A DNA stretch of 64,000 nt from JAJDNS01 sp963578825 (GCA_963578825.1 CAUZDW010000018.1:1-64000), one strand, 5' to 3'. Positions 28,729 to 37,479 are shown, counted from the stretch's first letter. The notes: generated by a model from the letters alone, not told the origin. A program made the numbers and translations.

Positions 28729-29649
28729 TTAGCCGCTGCGCCGAGGGGGATCAACGGGAGCCGCCGTCATGACCGGCGTCCCACCCCGGATGCGGAGCGC
28801 CAGCGTGGCCGCCGTCACGACGAGGACCGCGCCGGCGACGAAGAGCAGGTCTGGCAGCCGACCCCAGAGGGCCCAGTCGAGAAGGCCGGCGAAGACGGGC
28901 CCCGCGTAGAGGAACGGCCCGATGCGCGCCGCCGGGGCGTAGACGTAGGCGCGAGTCAGCGTGAGCTGACCCACGGTGGCGAGCCCGCCCAGCAACAGCA
29001 GGACCGCCCAGATGACGGCCGACGGGGTGCGCCAAGTGAGGGCCGCCGCCGGGGCGACGGCGGTCGCGGCGATGAGACCGAAATAGACGACGATCCGCGT
29101 GATCGGCTCGGTGCGGGTCAGGCGCCGGATTCCCACCTGCGCGATGGATGCGAAGATCGCCGAGGCGAGGCCCACGAGGGCGACAGGCTCGAAGGCGCCG
29201 ATGCCCGGGCGCAGGATCAGGAGCAGGCCACAGAACCCGATCAAGAGCACGCGCCACAGGCGTCGGGGGATGGGCTCGCCGAGCCAGACCCGTTCCACCA
29301 GGGGAACGAAGAGGGGAAGAGACTGATTGAGGAGCACCGCGTCGGCCAGGGGCAGGTGGGCGATCGCATAGAAGTAGCAGGACACGGCGGCCAGGCCGGC
29401 CAGGCCTCGGACCACATGGCTGCGAAGGTCCCGGGTCCTGAGAGCCCCTCGCCCCTGCGGGATGAGCCACGGGGCGACGAAGAGCAGCATCAGGAAGTGG
29501 CGGAAGAAGACGATCGGAGCGGTCGGGAGCTCCTGCGAGGCCACACGGACCGCCGCCGCCATCCCGGCGAAGAGAAGGGCGGACACGACCACCAGGAGAG
29601 CGCCCCGGCGCAGATCGTACGGCTGGTGGAGTGAGGGTGGGTCGCCCAT
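28729..29649 (-). CDS. EamA/DMT-superfamily metabolite exporter
   Basis: 306 residues from ATG 29649. Ten predicted helices are arranged as two EamA repeats: the first starts GALLVVVSALLFAGMAAAVRV near 15, the second LVGLASAIFASIAQVGIRR near 165. FFRHFLMLLFVAP and YFYAIAHLPLADAVLLNQSLPLFV are the typical helix-3/4 segments of RhaT/YdcZ-like permeases. Substrates of the family are amino acids, nucleobases or sugars; none can be named here. The start codon reads back to 54 bp from the divergent queD gene. Confidence 0.85.
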   Translation of the reverse strand: MGDPPSLHQPYDLRRGALLVVVSALLFAGMAAAVRVASQELPTAPIVFFRHFLMLLFVAPWLIPQGRGALRTRDLRSHVVRGLAGLAAVSCYFYAIAHLPLADAVLLNQSLPLFVPLVERVWLGEPIPRRLWRVLLIGFCGLLLILRPGIGAFEPVALVGLASAIFASIAQVGIRRLTRTEPITRIVVYFGLIAATAVAPAAALTWRTPSAVIWAVLLLLGGLATVGQLTLTRAYVYAPAARIGPFLYAGPVFAGLLDWALWGRLPDLLFVAGAVLVVTAATLALRIRGGTPVMTAAPVDPPRRSG

Positions 29650-29703
29650 GAGCGGCACATCATAGCGGACCCCCCTGGACAGCGCCCCGGGGTGACGGCG
29701 ACA

Positions 29704-30096
29704 ATGGTGAGCTCCGGAGGATCGCTCTTGTTCGAGGTGGCCTACGAAACGACGTTCTGTGCGACCCACGTCCTCCACGACGGCGGCACGCCCATCGAGC
29801 CTCAGCACGGGCACGACTGGCGGGTCGAGGTCGTGGCGTCGGGGGAGGCCCTCGACCGCCTGGGCGTCGTCGTCGACTTCGAGCACCTGAAGAAGGCCGT
29901 GGGCGAAGTCTGCCAGCGTCTTCACTACGGGGACATCACCTCGCATCCCGATTTCGCCGGCGTGAGCCCGTCGGCCGAGGTCGTGGCCCGGTACTTCTTT
30001 CGCGAGGTCGGGGCCCGGATGGGGTCGGAGGGCCGTCATCTGTCCCGCGTCCGTGTCTGGGAGGCCCCCGGCTGCAGCGCCACGTACTCGGAGTAG
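29704..30096 (+). CDS. queD: 6-carboxy-5,6,7,8-tetrahydropterin synthase
   Basis: 130 residues from ATG 29704; a TTG at 29728 is better placed behind the GGAGGA at 29716-29721 and would give 122 residues. The catalytic Cys and zinc His are in TTFCATHVLHDGG, and the second zinc pair is in PQHGHDWRVEV, both diagnostic of the PTPS/QueD fold. WEAPGCSATY at the end carries the substrate-binding Glu. QueD converts dihydroneopterin triphosphate to 6-carboxytetrahydropterin, the first committed step to preQ0. It leads a queD-queE-queC operon with 2-bp and 4-bp junctions. No preQ1 riboswitch motif is visible upstream. Confidence 0.92.
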   Translation: MVSSGGSLLFEVAYETTFCATHVLHDGGTPIEPQHGHDWRVEVVASGEALDRLGVVVDFEHLKKAVGEVCQRLHYGDITSHPDFAGVSPSAEVVARYFFREVGARMGSEGRHLSRVRVWEAPGCSATYSE

Positions 30097-30098
30097 GA

Positions 30099-30737
30099 AT
30101 GCTCACCGTCAACGAGGTGTTCTGCTCCATCCAGGGAGAGGGGACGCGCGCCGGTCGCCCCTGCGTGTTCGTGCGTCTCACCGGCTGCCCGCTGCGCTGC
30201 GTCTGGTGCGACACCGCCTACGCGTTTCACGAGGGCGTGCGGCAGGAGCTGGATCAGATCGTGGAGCAGATCGCCGTCCACGGCACGCGGCTGGTCTGCC
30301 TCACCGGCGGAGAGCCCCTCGCCCAGCCCGAGGCGTTCCTGCTCGTCAGCCGCCTCCTGGACGAGGGCTGGGAGGTGACCGTCGAGACCTCGGGTCACAT
30401 CTCGCTCGGGCCCCTGGACGAGCGGGCCGTGACCGTCATGGACATCAAGGCCCCCGGCTCGGGTGAGAGCGACAGGATGGACTGGGCCAATCTGGATCGG
30501 CTCCGGGCCACGGACGAGGCGAAGTTCGTCCTTGCCGATCGAGCGGACTACGAGTGGGCGCGGGCCCTGGTTCACGAGAAGGACCTGGCAGCCCGATGCA
30601 CCGTGCTCTTCTCCCCTGTCCATGGCGGCCTCGCCCCGGGAAAGCTCGGTGAGTGGATCCTCGGCGACGCCCTGCCTGTACGGCTGCAGCTACAGCTGCA
30701 CAAGCTCCTGTGGCCCGGGGTCGAGAGGGGAGTGTGA
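30099..30737 (+). CDS. queE: 7-carboxy-7-deazaguanine synthase (radical SAM)
   Basis: 212 residues from ATG 30099, 2 bp after queD. The radical-SAM cluster motif is CPLRCVWC near 30-37 (CxxxCxxC), preceded by the QueE-specific FCSIQGEGTRAGRP. VCLTGGEPL near 67 and ETSGH near 97 bind SAM and substrate. QueE rearranges 6-carboxytetrahydropterin into 7-carboxy-7-deazaguanine. Length fits the short-type enzymes. The stop overlaps the queC start. Confidence 0.95.
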   Translation: MLTVNEVFCSIQGEGTRAGRPCVFVRLTGCPLRCVWCDTAYAFHEGVRQELDQIVEQIAVHGTRLVCLTGGEPLAQPEAFLLVSRLLDEGWEVTVETSGHISLGPLDERAVTVMDIKAPGSGESDRMDWANLDRLRATDEAKFVLADRADYEWARALVHEKDLAARCTVLFSPVHGGLAPGKLGEWILGDALPVRLQLQLHKLLWPGVERGV

Positions 30738-31432
30738 GCCCGCGCCCCCTCGCCGTCGTCTGCGTCAGCGGAGGCATGGACTCCGCCGTCGTCGCGGCCA
30801 TGGCCAGGCAGGAGTATCGCCTGGCGTTTCTTCACGCCAACTACGGGCAGCGCACCGAGGATCGGGAGCTCGAGTGCTTTCGAGCGCTGGCCGACCACTT
30901 CGGCGTCCAGGATCGGCTCGTGGTCGACTTGTCCGACCTGCGCCAGATCGGCGGCAGCAGCCTGACCGATCCCAGGGTTCCGGTGCGGGTCGGGGAGCCG
31001 GTCTCGGGAGCCGTCCCGACCTCCTACGTGCCGTTTCGGAACGCCCACATGCTCTCGGCGGCAGCCTCGTGGGGCGAGGTGCTGGGGGCCCGGGCCATCT
31101 TCGTCGGTGCCGTCTGGGAGGACTCGTCCGGCTATCCGGACTGTCGCCCGGAGTTCTTCCGCGCGTTCGAGGAGGCCATCACCCTGGGCACCCGGCCGGA
31201 GACCTCGCTTCGGGTCGTGACCCCCGTGATCGCACTGTCCAAGGCCGAGATCGTGCGCCGGGGCCGCGACCTCGAGGTGCCGTTCGAAAAAACCTGGTCC
31301 TGCTATCAGGCCGGCGATCGGGCCTGTGGGGGCTGCGAATCCTGCCTCCTGCGGCTCCGGGGATTTCGGGAGGCCGGCGCCACGGACCCGATCCCCTACC
31401 GCCCTCCGAGCGGGCATGCGAAAATAAGTTGA
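30734..31432 (+). CDS. queC: 7-cyano-7-deazaguanine synthase (preQ0 synthase)
   Basis: 232 residues from GTG 30734, overlapping queE by 4 bp (GTGA). The PP-loop is VSGGMDSAVVAA; HANYGQRTEDRELECF near 34 is the QueC signature. The C-terminal zinc site is CYQAGDRACGGCESC (four Cys). QueC ligates ammonia to 7-carboxy-7-deazaguanine with ATP to give preQ0. No queF, tgt or queA lies nearby, so whether preQ0 serves queuosine in tRNA or another 7-deazaguanine product cannot be read from this window. Confidence 0.95.
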   Translation: MSPRPLAVVCVSGGMDSAVVAAMARQEYRLAFLHANYGQRTEDRELECFRALADHFGVQDRLVVDLSDLRQIGGSSLTDPRVPVRVGEPVSGAVPTSYVPFRNAHMLSAAASWGEVLGARAIFVGAVWEDSSGYPDCRPEFFRAFEEAITLGTRPETSLRVVTPVIALSKAEIVRRGRDLEVPFEKTWSCYQAGDRACGGCESCLLRLRGFREAGATDPIPYRPPSGHAKIS

Positions 31433-31453
31433 TCGAGTGAAGGAGGAACAGCC

Positions 31454-32389
31454 ATGAAGCGTGCGCTCATTGCGGTCGGAACTCTCGCCGTCGTCGCACT
31501 TCTGGTGCCCTCGGTCCAGGCACAGAGCCGCGGGGGGGCCCGGGGCAAGGTCTTCGACGACGAGGAGGCGCCCGTGGCCGACGCGAAGGTCTTCATCGAA
31601 TTCACGGACGGCGCGAGGTCACCCTTCGAGGTCCAGACCAACGACAAGGGTGAGTACATTCACGTTGGCCTGCCCGCCGGCGGCTACAAGATCACCGCGA
31701 GCAAGGAGGGATACCTCGACGCCGTTCTCACCATGCGAATCGGGATGGGGGGCATGACGCCCATCCCCGATCTCCAGATCATCAGCCTCGAGGCTGCAGC
31801 GAAGCAGGCGGGTCCGAACGCCGAGCTCATCCAGGAGAAATTTGGCGAGGGTGTGGAGCTGGCCCGGGTCGGCAGCCTCGACGAAGCCGAGGCGCTGTTC
31901 AAGGAGATCCTGGAGCTCCAGCCCGGGATCCCCGAGGTCTATCGCAACCTGGCCTACGTCTACGACAAGAGAGAGGACTGGGAGAACGCCGAAATGAGCC
32001 TCTTGTCGGCTCTCGACCTGCGCCCTGGAGATGCCTCCTTCGTGGCCGCGCTCGCCGAGCTCTACCGCAAGACCGGCCGAGGAGACGAGGCGATGGCGCT
32101 CCTCGCCGAGCAGGCCAGCGACAATCCGGAGGACGCGGTCTCGCAGTTCAACCGTGGGCTGTTCCTGCTGGACGGTGGCAACGGCGCCGAGGCCCTGGCG
32201 GCTTTCGAAACGGCGCTGGCCGTAGACCCGAAGCTGGGCGAGGCTCACTACCACCTCGGCACCATCCTCGTCGGACAGGGCAGGGTCCCGGAATCCGTCG
32301 CGCACCTCGAGACGTACCTCGCGACGAACCCGGACAACGCCCAGTACGTTGCGACGGCCCAGGGCCTGATCGAGGCGCTCAAGCAGTGA
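31454..32389 (+). CDS. exported TPR protein with N-terminal carboxypeptidase-regulatory-like domain
   Basis: 311 residues from ATG 31454, with a GAAGGAGGAA ribosome site. The signal peptide is about 1-23 (VGTLAVVALLVPSVQA). Residues 28-95 form a CarboxypepD_reg/transthyretin-like beta sandwich (GKVFDDEEAPVADAKVFIEF, then GEYIHVGLPAGGYKITASKEGY). From 120 to the end at least four TPR units are visible, such as AEALFKEILELQPGIPEVYRNLAYVY and ALAAFETALAVDPKLGEAHYHLGTIL. It is probably a periplasmic or surface scaffold. It follows queC by 21 bp and its stop overlaps the next start (GTGA), so it joins the two operons. The precise role is unknown. Confidence 0.8.
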   Translation: MKRALIAVGTLAVVALLVPSVQAQSRGGARGKVFDDEEAPVADAKVFIEFTDGARSPFEVQTNDKGEYIHVGLPAGGYKITASKEGYLDAVLTMRIGMGGMTPIPDLQIISLEAAAKQAGPNAELIQEKFGEGVELARVGSLDEAEALFKEILELQPGIPEVYRNLAYVYDKREDWENAEMSLLSALDLRPGDASFVAALAELYRKTGRGDEAMALLAEQASDNPEDAVSQFNRGLFLLDGGNGAEALAAFETALAVDPKLGEAHYHLGTILVGQGRVPESVAHLETYLATNPDNAQYVATAQGLIEALKQ

Positions 32390-33084
32390 TCGCGGACCGC
32401 GTCGCCGCCGTGCGGGAGCGGATCGCCCGTTCGGCGGAGCGGGCCTCGCGTCCGCCGGAGGAAGTCACCCTCGTCGCGGTCAGCAAGACGTTTCCGGCGG
32501 ACGCAGTGAGGACCGCGTTTGGCGCTGGCGTACGCCACTTTGGTGAGAACCGCGTTCAGGAGGGCGACGCCAAGGTCGCCGTACTCGGCGACCTGCGGTC
32601 CGCGGGCCTGACCTGGCATTTCATCGGCCACCTCCAGTCGAACAAGGCTCGGAAGGCCGCTTCGCTCTTCGACGTCGTCCAGTCCGTCGACTCGGTCGAT
32701 CTCGCGGGGCGACTGGCCCGATCGGCGTTCGAGGCCGGCCGGACCCTGCGCGCCCTCGTGCAGGTCGATCTGGCCGGCGAGACCCGCAAGTTCGGGATCC
32801 CGGAAGCCGAGGTGCCGGCGGCACTCGAAGCCATCCGCGATCTCAAGGGTCTGCGCGTCGAGGGGCTGATGGTGCTGCCGCCGTTCCTCGACGACCCGGA
32901 AGAGCTCCGACCCTACTTCCGGCGCCTTCGCCTCCTCAGGGACCGCGTGGCGGCGGCGGGGCTGATCGCCGGGGACGAGCTGTCGATGGGCATGAGCCAC
33001 GACTTCGAGGCGGCCATAGAGGAAGGGGCCACCATCGTGCGCGTGGGCTCCGCTATCTTTGGAGAGAGAACGGCTGCGGCCTGA
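32386..33084 (+). CDS. YggS-family PLP homeostasis protein
   Basis: 232 residues from GTG 32386, overlapping the TPR gene by 4 bp. It is a single-domain alanine-racemase-like TIM barrel. The PLP Lys is in LVAVSKTFPADAV near 31, then FGENRVQEGDAK, WHFIGHLQSNKA near 85, and SMGMSHDFEAAIEEGATIVRVGSAIFG near 205 with the phosphate-binding Ser/Gly loop. These proteins buffer pyridoxal 5'-phosphate and keep amino-acid pools balanced. It is followed by yggT, divIVA and yggU, the widely conserved division-associated cluster. Confidence 0.93.
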   Translation: MIADRVAAVRERIARSAERASRPPEEVTLVAVSKTFPADAVRTAFGAGVRHFGENRVQEGDAKVAVLGDLRSAGLTWHFIGHLQSNKARKAASLFDVVQSVDSVDLAGRLARSAFEAGRTLRALVQVDLAGETRKFGIPEAEVPAALEAIRDLKGLRVEGLMVLPPFLDDPEELRPYFRRLRLLRDRVAAAGLIAGDELSMGMSHDFEAAIEEGATIVRVGSAIFGERTAAA

Positions 33085-33110
33085 CGGCCGGCCGGGGAGG
33101 ATTTCGAGGG

Positions 33111-33458
33111 ATGTTCGTCCTGTCCAACATGCTCACAGGGGTCGCCATGGTACTGAGCTGGCTCCTCATCATGTATCAGTGGATTCTGATTGCTCGAGCG
33201 GTCCTCTCCTGGATCAACCCGAGACCCGGTAACCCCCTTGGAAGCTTTCTCGTCTCCTTTATCTACATGGTGACCGAGCCGGCGCTTCGGGCCGTTCGCC
33301 GTTTGCTGCCCACCAGCCTGCGCTACTTTCCCCTCGACATAGCGTTTCTCGTCCTCTTTGCCCTCGTCATCTTCGCCCAGTACGGGATCGTCCAGTCGCT
33401 CCTCGACTATGCGTTCTATTTGCGTCAACAGCAGCCGATGCCGAACGATGTGTTTTAG
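33111..33458 (+). CDS. YggT family membrane protein
   Basis: 115 residues from ATG 33111 with a GGGGAGG site. Two hydrophobic segments, about 8-32 and 75-100, flank the family signature AVLSWINPRPGNPLGSFLV and VTEPALRAVRRLLP. YggT proteins (YlmG in Gram-positives) are small membrane proteins linked to division and osmotic stress. The neighbourhood yggS-yggT-divIVA-yggU fits. It ends 9 bp before divIVA. Confidence 0.9.
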   Translation: MFVLSNMLTGVAMVLSWLLIMYQWILIARAVLSWINPRPGNPLGSFLVSFIYMVTEPALRAVRRLLPTSLRYFPLDIAFLVLFALVIFAQYGIVQSLLDYAFYLRQQQPMPNDVF

Positions 33459-33467
33459 GGGAAAACG

Positions 33468-33970
33468 ATGAAGATCACGCCGATGGACGTTGCGCGGCAG
33501 GACTTCTCCCGCCGCTTCCGTGGCCTCGACCCCGACGAGGTGCGGGGCTACCTGACCCTCGTTGCCGAGGAGCTCGCCGCCGTGGAGCGTGAAAGAGCCA
33601 CCCTCGACCAGCAGGTGAAGCACATGGAAGGGCTCCTCGACGAGCATCGCCAGCGCGAGGGGATCCTCAAGGGCACGCTCCTGACCGCACAGAAGGCCTC
33701 GGACGACATCCGCGAAGCAGCCAACCGGCAGGCCCACGCCAACGTCAAGGAGGCCGAGCTGCAGGCGGACAAGCTCCTCCAGCTGGCCCAGGGACGGGCA
33801 CACGCGGTCGAGGGCGGCATCCTGGAGCTGCGCGCGCTGCGCACGCTCTGCGCACCGACATCCGGGGCTTCGTCACGCGCCTCACGAACCTCCTCGACCT
33901 CTAGGAGGAGGCCGAGCTCGAGGACAACCTCCGCTTCCTGAAGCGTCGCGAGGAAACGGGGAGGCGCTAG
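33468..33970 (+). pseudogene. DivIVA-domain protein, disrupted by a frameshift and a stop
   Basis: From ATG 33468 the DivIVA N-terminus is intact: MKITPMDVARQDFSRRFRGLDPDEVRGYL, then coiled coil to about residue 125 (EGGILELRALRT). In frame the product would end with unrelated Ser/Arg-rich sequence at 33941. Adding one base near 33844 restores the family C-terminus (DIRGFVTRLTNLLDL), but that frame then meets TAG at 33902-33904, where a Gln codon is expected, before EEAELEDNLRFLKRRE and a final stop at 33970. Two independent lesions favour real decay over a single read error. DivIVA proteins are coiled-coil polar or septal scaffolds; the N-terminal lipid-binding part would survive. The yggS-yggT-yggU neighbours are intact. 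Confidence 0.75.
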
Positions 33971-34027
33971 CCTCTCGGGCGAAGGTCCGGGCGGGCCTCC
34001 ACCCCAACGCACGCCGACAGACTCCAG

Positions 34028-34363
34028 ATGAGCCGAGACGGCCGGGAGCACGACATCGACGCGCTCGAGATCAGCGAGGGCGAGGGGGCGTTGACCTTGC
34101 GGGTGAGGGTGCAGCCCCGGGCCGCCCGGAATGCGCTGGCAGGCGAGCGGGAGGGATCCCTCGTCGTGCGTCTTACGGCGCCCCCTGTCGAGGGTGCCGC
34201 GAACAAGGCACTCACGCGGCTCCTTGGGCGCGCCCTGGGCGTCCCTCCCTCGGCGGTTCGGATCGTCAGTGGCGCGGGTGCGCGTCAGAAGCGCGTGTCG
34301 GTCTCCGGGATCGACGCCGCGACCGCCCGCGAGCGGCTCGGCGCCGGGATGGGGGGGCGATGA
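34028..34363 (+). CDS. YggU/DUF167 family protein
   Basis: 111 residues from ATG 34028. The core reads LTLRVRVQPRAARNAL near 24-39, then VRLTAPPVEGAANKALTRLLGRALGV near 58, and VRIVSGAGARQKRVSVSG near 78, which is the complete DUF167 signature. Family members are small alpha/beta proteins with no known reaction. It follows the divIVA remnant by 57 bp and is followed by hutI, whose GTG lies 17 bp downstream. Confidence 0.9.
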   Translation: MSRDGREHDIDALEISEGEGALTLRVRVQPRAARNALAGEREGSLVVRLTAPPVEGAANKALTRLLGRALGVPPSAVRIVSGAGARQKRVSVSGIDAATARERLGAGMGGR

Positions 34364-34379
34364 ACCGCTCCGATCGCTC

Positions 34380-35654
34380 GTGATCGACGCCGATTTCACC
34401 ACGCGGCGCATCGGTCTGCTGGCCACGCTGGCTGGGAGCACCCCGCGGACCGGCGCCGCCATGAGGGACCTGCAGACCCGGGTCGACGCGGCCGTGGCCG
34501 CATCGGAGGGACGCATCGTGTGGGTCGGTCCCGACGCCGAGCTCGACCGGGCGGTGACCCTCACCTCGGACGCGACCGTCCTGGACGCCGGCGGAGCGGT
34601 CGTCGTGCCCGGGCTCGTCGACCCTCACACGCACCTCGTCTTCGCCGGTGACCGGGACGACGAGCTGCGTCGCCGCCTGGCCGGGGCCTCGTACCGCGAG
34701 ATTGCCGCCTCCGGCGGCGGCATCGTCCGCAGCGTCTCGGCCACTCGGGCCGCCTCGGTCGAGGAGCTGGCGGCGGGCGTGGAAGGACGCCTCGACGAGA
34801 TGCTCCTCTGCGGTACGACCACCGCCGAGGTGAAGAGCGACTACGGTCTCGAGACAGCCGCGGAGATTCGTAGCCTGGAGGCGATTCAACTCGCGGCGTC
34901 CGCTCACCCGGTGACAGTGGTGCCCACGTTTCTCGGTGCCCACGAGGTGCCCCTCGACTACCGCGACCGACGCGGCGACTACGTCGACCTCGTCGTCGAC
35001 GAGATGATCCCGGCGGTCGCCGAGACCGGCCTCGCCGAGTTCGCGGACGTCTTCTGCGAGGAGGGCGTCTTCACCGTGGAGGAGAGCCGCAGGATCCTCC
35101 TCGCCTCCCGCGAGCACGGGATGAAGCTCCGCATCCATGCGGACGAGCTGGTCTGGACCGGGGGCGCCGAGCTGGCCGGCGAGCTGGGCGTGCGCTCCGC
35201 TGACCAGCTCGGGTTCGTGTCGGCGGCCGGGATGGACGCTCTCGCCGGCGTCTCCTGCGTGGCAACGCTTCTTCCCGCGGCCTCGTTCTATCTCCGCCTG
35301 GGTCACTACGCCCCGGCCCGCGCGCTGATCGACGCCGGCGTCCCCGTGGCCCTCGCCTCCGACGTCAACCCCGGTGGGGGACTCTCTCCGTCGCTGCCTT
35401 TCGCCATGGCCGTGGGGTGTTTCACCATGGGGCTCGCCCTCGAAGAGGCCCTCGCTGCGGTGACCGTGAACGCGGCTTTTTCCCTCGACCGGCAGGACGA
35501 GATCGGGACGATCGAGGTCGGCAAGAAAGCCGACCTGGTGCTGCTGCGCTCTTCGCGCCTCCTGGATCTCGTGCGGGTGGGCGTGGGGGCCGTGCGGACT
35601 GTGGTGAAGGGCGGACGAACGGTGGTCCGCGACGGCCAGCGGGTGGAGGATTGA
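34380..35654 (+). CDS. hutI: imidazolonepropionase
   Basis: 424 residues from GTG 34380. This is an amidohydrolase-fold enzyme. Metal ligands are in PGLVDPHTHLVFAGDRDDE near 79, with LRIHADEL near 250 and ALASDVNPGGG near 325 carrying the catalytic Asp. The HutI-specific AGASYREIAASGGGI is near 100, and SLDRQDEIGTIEVGKKADLVLL closes the barrel. HutI hydrolyses imidazolone-5-propionate to N-formimino-glutamate in histidine breakdown. No hutH, hutU or hutG is nearby, so the pathway is either scattered or the enzyme stands alone here. Confidence 0.93.
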   Translation: MIDADFTTRRIGLLATLAGSTPRTGAAMRDLQTRVDAAVAASEGRIVWVGPDAELDRAVTLTSDATVLDAGGAVVVPGLVDPHTHLVFAGDRDDELRRRLAGASYREIAASGGGIVRSVSATRAASVEELAAGVEGRLDEMLLCGTTTAEVKSDYGLETAAEIRSLEAIQLAASAHPVTVVPTFLGAHEVPLDYRDRRGDYVDLVVDEMIPAVAETGLAEFADVFCEEGVFTVEESRRILLASREHGMKLRIHADELVWTGGAELAGELGVRSADQLGFVSAAGMDALAGVSCVATLLPAASFYLRLGHYAPARALIDAGVPVALASDVNPGGGLSPSLPFAMAVGCFTMGLALEEALAAVTVNAAFSLDRQDEIGTIEVGKKADLVLLRSSRLLDLVRVGVGAVRTVVKGGRTVVRDGQRVED

Positions 35655-35730
35655 CGCTCCCAGCCGCGCCGAGGAGTCGCCGAACCGGCGGCGTGGTAGC
35701 ATCCACGACCTCGACTCCCACTCGATTTCC

Positions 35731-36705
35731 ATGAGCCTTCTCGTCGTCGACAACCTGCGAAAGACCTATCCCGGCACGGGTAAGACTAGGCCGGTGGAAG
35801 CCGTGCGCGGGATTTCGTTCGTGGTCGAGCGGGGCGAGTTCTTTGGCCTCCTCGGTCCCAACGGCGCCGGGAAGAGCACCACCATCGGGTGCATCTCGAC
35901 CCTCGTGCGTCCGACTGCCGGCCGTATCCTCGTGGGTGGCGTCGACACGGCCCGGGCCCCGGGCGACGTCAAGCGTCACATCGCCGTCGTTCCGCAGATG
36001 CGCAACCTCGACACGGACCTGACGGTGCGGGAGATCCTGACATTTCACGGCCGATACTTCGGGCTGCCGGCTGCCGAGCGCGAGTCTCGTGCGAGCCGGC
36101 TTCTCGAGGAGCTGCAGGTCGCGGACAAGGCCGACACGAAGCCCGCGGCGCTGTCCGGTGGACAGCAGCAGCGGGTGATGATCGCCCGGGCTCTCATGCA
36201 CGATCCGCAGCTCGTGCTCCTCGACGAGCCGACGACGGGCCTCGACCCACAGGCCCGTCGAAAGCTGTGGGAGACGCTCCGCACCCTCCACGGACGAGGG
36301 CTCACCTTCATACTGACCACCCACTACATGGAGGAGGCGGACCAGCTCTGCCAGCGGCTGGCGATCATCGATCACGGGCAGATCCTCACCCTCGACACCC
36401 CCACGGCCCTCAAGGAGACCTTGCCCGGAGCCCAGGTCCTCGATCTGTGGGTGCGCACCCCCCGGCCGCTTGCCCCGCACCTCGAGTCGATCCCCGGTGT
36501 CCACAACCTGGAGCGCGTCCCGGGCGCGAGTGACGGAGACGGGCTCGAGCGTCTACGCCTCTTCGTGGACCCGAAGGACGGCCTCCTCGACCGGGTCCTC
36601 CACGCGGTGCGCGACGGCGAAGCCGATCTGCAGCACGTGAGCCTCGCGCAGCCGAGCCTCGAGGACGTCTACATCCACCTCACCGGGAAGGAGCTGCGCG
36701 AGTGA
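35731..36705 (+). CDS. ABC-2 type exporter, ATP-binding subunit
   Basis: 324 residues from ATG 35731. Walker A GLLGPNGAGKSTT near 38, Q-loop VVPQMRNLD, signature LSGGQQQRVMIARAL near 135, Walker B LVLLDEPTTGLDPQARR, and H-loop ILTTHYMEEADQL are all intact. A C-terminal extension of about 90 residues follows, as in DrrA/NodI-type subunits. It partners the permease gene, which overlaps by 4 bp (GTGA). The type includes drug, polysaccharide and lipid exporters; the cargo is not shown. Confidence 0.93.
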   Translation: MSLLVVDNLRKTYPGTGKTRPVEAVRGISFVVERGEFFGLLGPNGAGKSTTIGCISTLVRPTAGRILVGGVDTARAPGDVKRHIAVVPQMRNLDTDLTVREILTFHGRYFGLPAAERESRASRLLEELQVADKADTKPAALSGGQQQRVMIARALMHDPQLVLLDEPTTGLDPQARRKLWETLRTLHGRGLTFILTTHYMEEADQLCQRLAIIDHGQILTLDTPTALKETLPGAQVLDLWVRTPRPLAPHLESIPGVHNLERVPGASDGDGLERLRLFVDPKDGLLDRVLHAVRDGEADLQHVSLAQPSLEDVYIHLTGKELRE

Positions 36706-37469
36706 CCGCCTTCCTGGCGCTCCTCCGGCGCGACTTTCTCGTGGCCCGTCGCGACGCCGGGCCCCTGCTCGTCGCCACCCTCACGCAGCCGATCCTGGTG
36801 ATTCTCGTCTTCGGGAACCTCTTGCCGCGGATGGAGCTCGTCGCCGACGGCTTTGGCACGGTGATGCTCCCGGGCCTCATGGCCATCACGATGATGATGG
36901 CCGGTGCCCAGGGCGTCCTCATGCCGCTGGTGAAGGACCTCTCGGGGAGCCGCGAGGTGAACGAGAGGCTCCTGGCCCCCATCAGCGTGCGCGGCGTGGC
37001 CTTCGAGCGCATCACGGCCGGGTCCCTGCACGCGGCGGTGGCCGGCCTGATCGCGCTGCCCGCCATGATGATCCTCATGCACCGGGTGAGCGGGATGGAC
37101 GTACACCCGGCCTGGGCAGCGCTCCTTCCCCTCGCCGCTGTGTGCGGGCTTCTCTCGGCTGCCTTCGGCCTGGCCCTGGGCACCAACGTCCAGCCGCGCT
37201 TCAGCGGGCTGCTGTTCGCGGTCGTGCTCGGGCCGATGATGCTGTTCGGCTGCGCGTACTACCCCTGGTCGGCTCTCGCCGCCCTGGGGCCGGTGCGCTA
37301 CCTCTTCCTGCTCAACCCGCTCACCTTCATGAGCGAGGCCATGCGTCTGGCCGTCACTCCGAACGCGCCCCACATGGCGCTCCCGCTGCTGTTCGGCGGG
37401 CTCCTGGGCTTCCTCGCGCTGTTCGCGTTCATCGGAACCCGCTCGTTCGAGAAACGCACCATCCTGTGA
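36702..37469 (+). CDS. ABC-2 type exporter, membrane subunit
   Basis: 255 residues from GTG 36702. It has six hydrophobic segments in the NodJ/DrrB-type ABC-2 layout: an N-terminal amphipathic helix (FLALLRRDFLVARRD), then helices at about 24-45, 60-85, 105-130, 140-165, 172-195 and 225-248. FGCAYYPWSALAALGPVRYLFLLNPLTFMSEAMR near 180-213 is the conserved pre-helix-6 segment of the family. It overlaps the ATPase gene by 4 bp and is followed 10 bp later by phosphofructokinase. Confidence 0.9.
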   Translation: MTAFLALLRRDFLVARRDAGPLLVATLTQPILVILVFGNLLPRMELVADGFGTVMLPGLMAITMMMAGAQGVLMPLVKDLSGSREVNERLLAPISVRGVAFERITAGSLHAAVAGLIALPAMMILMHRVSGMDVHPAWAALLPLAAVCGLLSAAFGLALGTNVQPRFSGLLFAVVLGPMMLFGCAYYPWSALAALGPVRYLFLLNPLTFMSEAMRLAVTPNAPHMALPLLFGGLLGFLALFAFIGTRSFEKRTIL

Positions 37470-37479
37470 AGGAGGGTTC

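Noticed and set aside
27706..29634. 642-residue frame on the plus strand
   Set aside because: Antisense to the flavin reductase and EamA genes, rich in His/Arg/Gly, with no recognisable domain.
29650..29703. preQ1 riboswitch upstream of queD
   Set aside because: Only 54 bp available and no matching A-rich tail or stem-loop.
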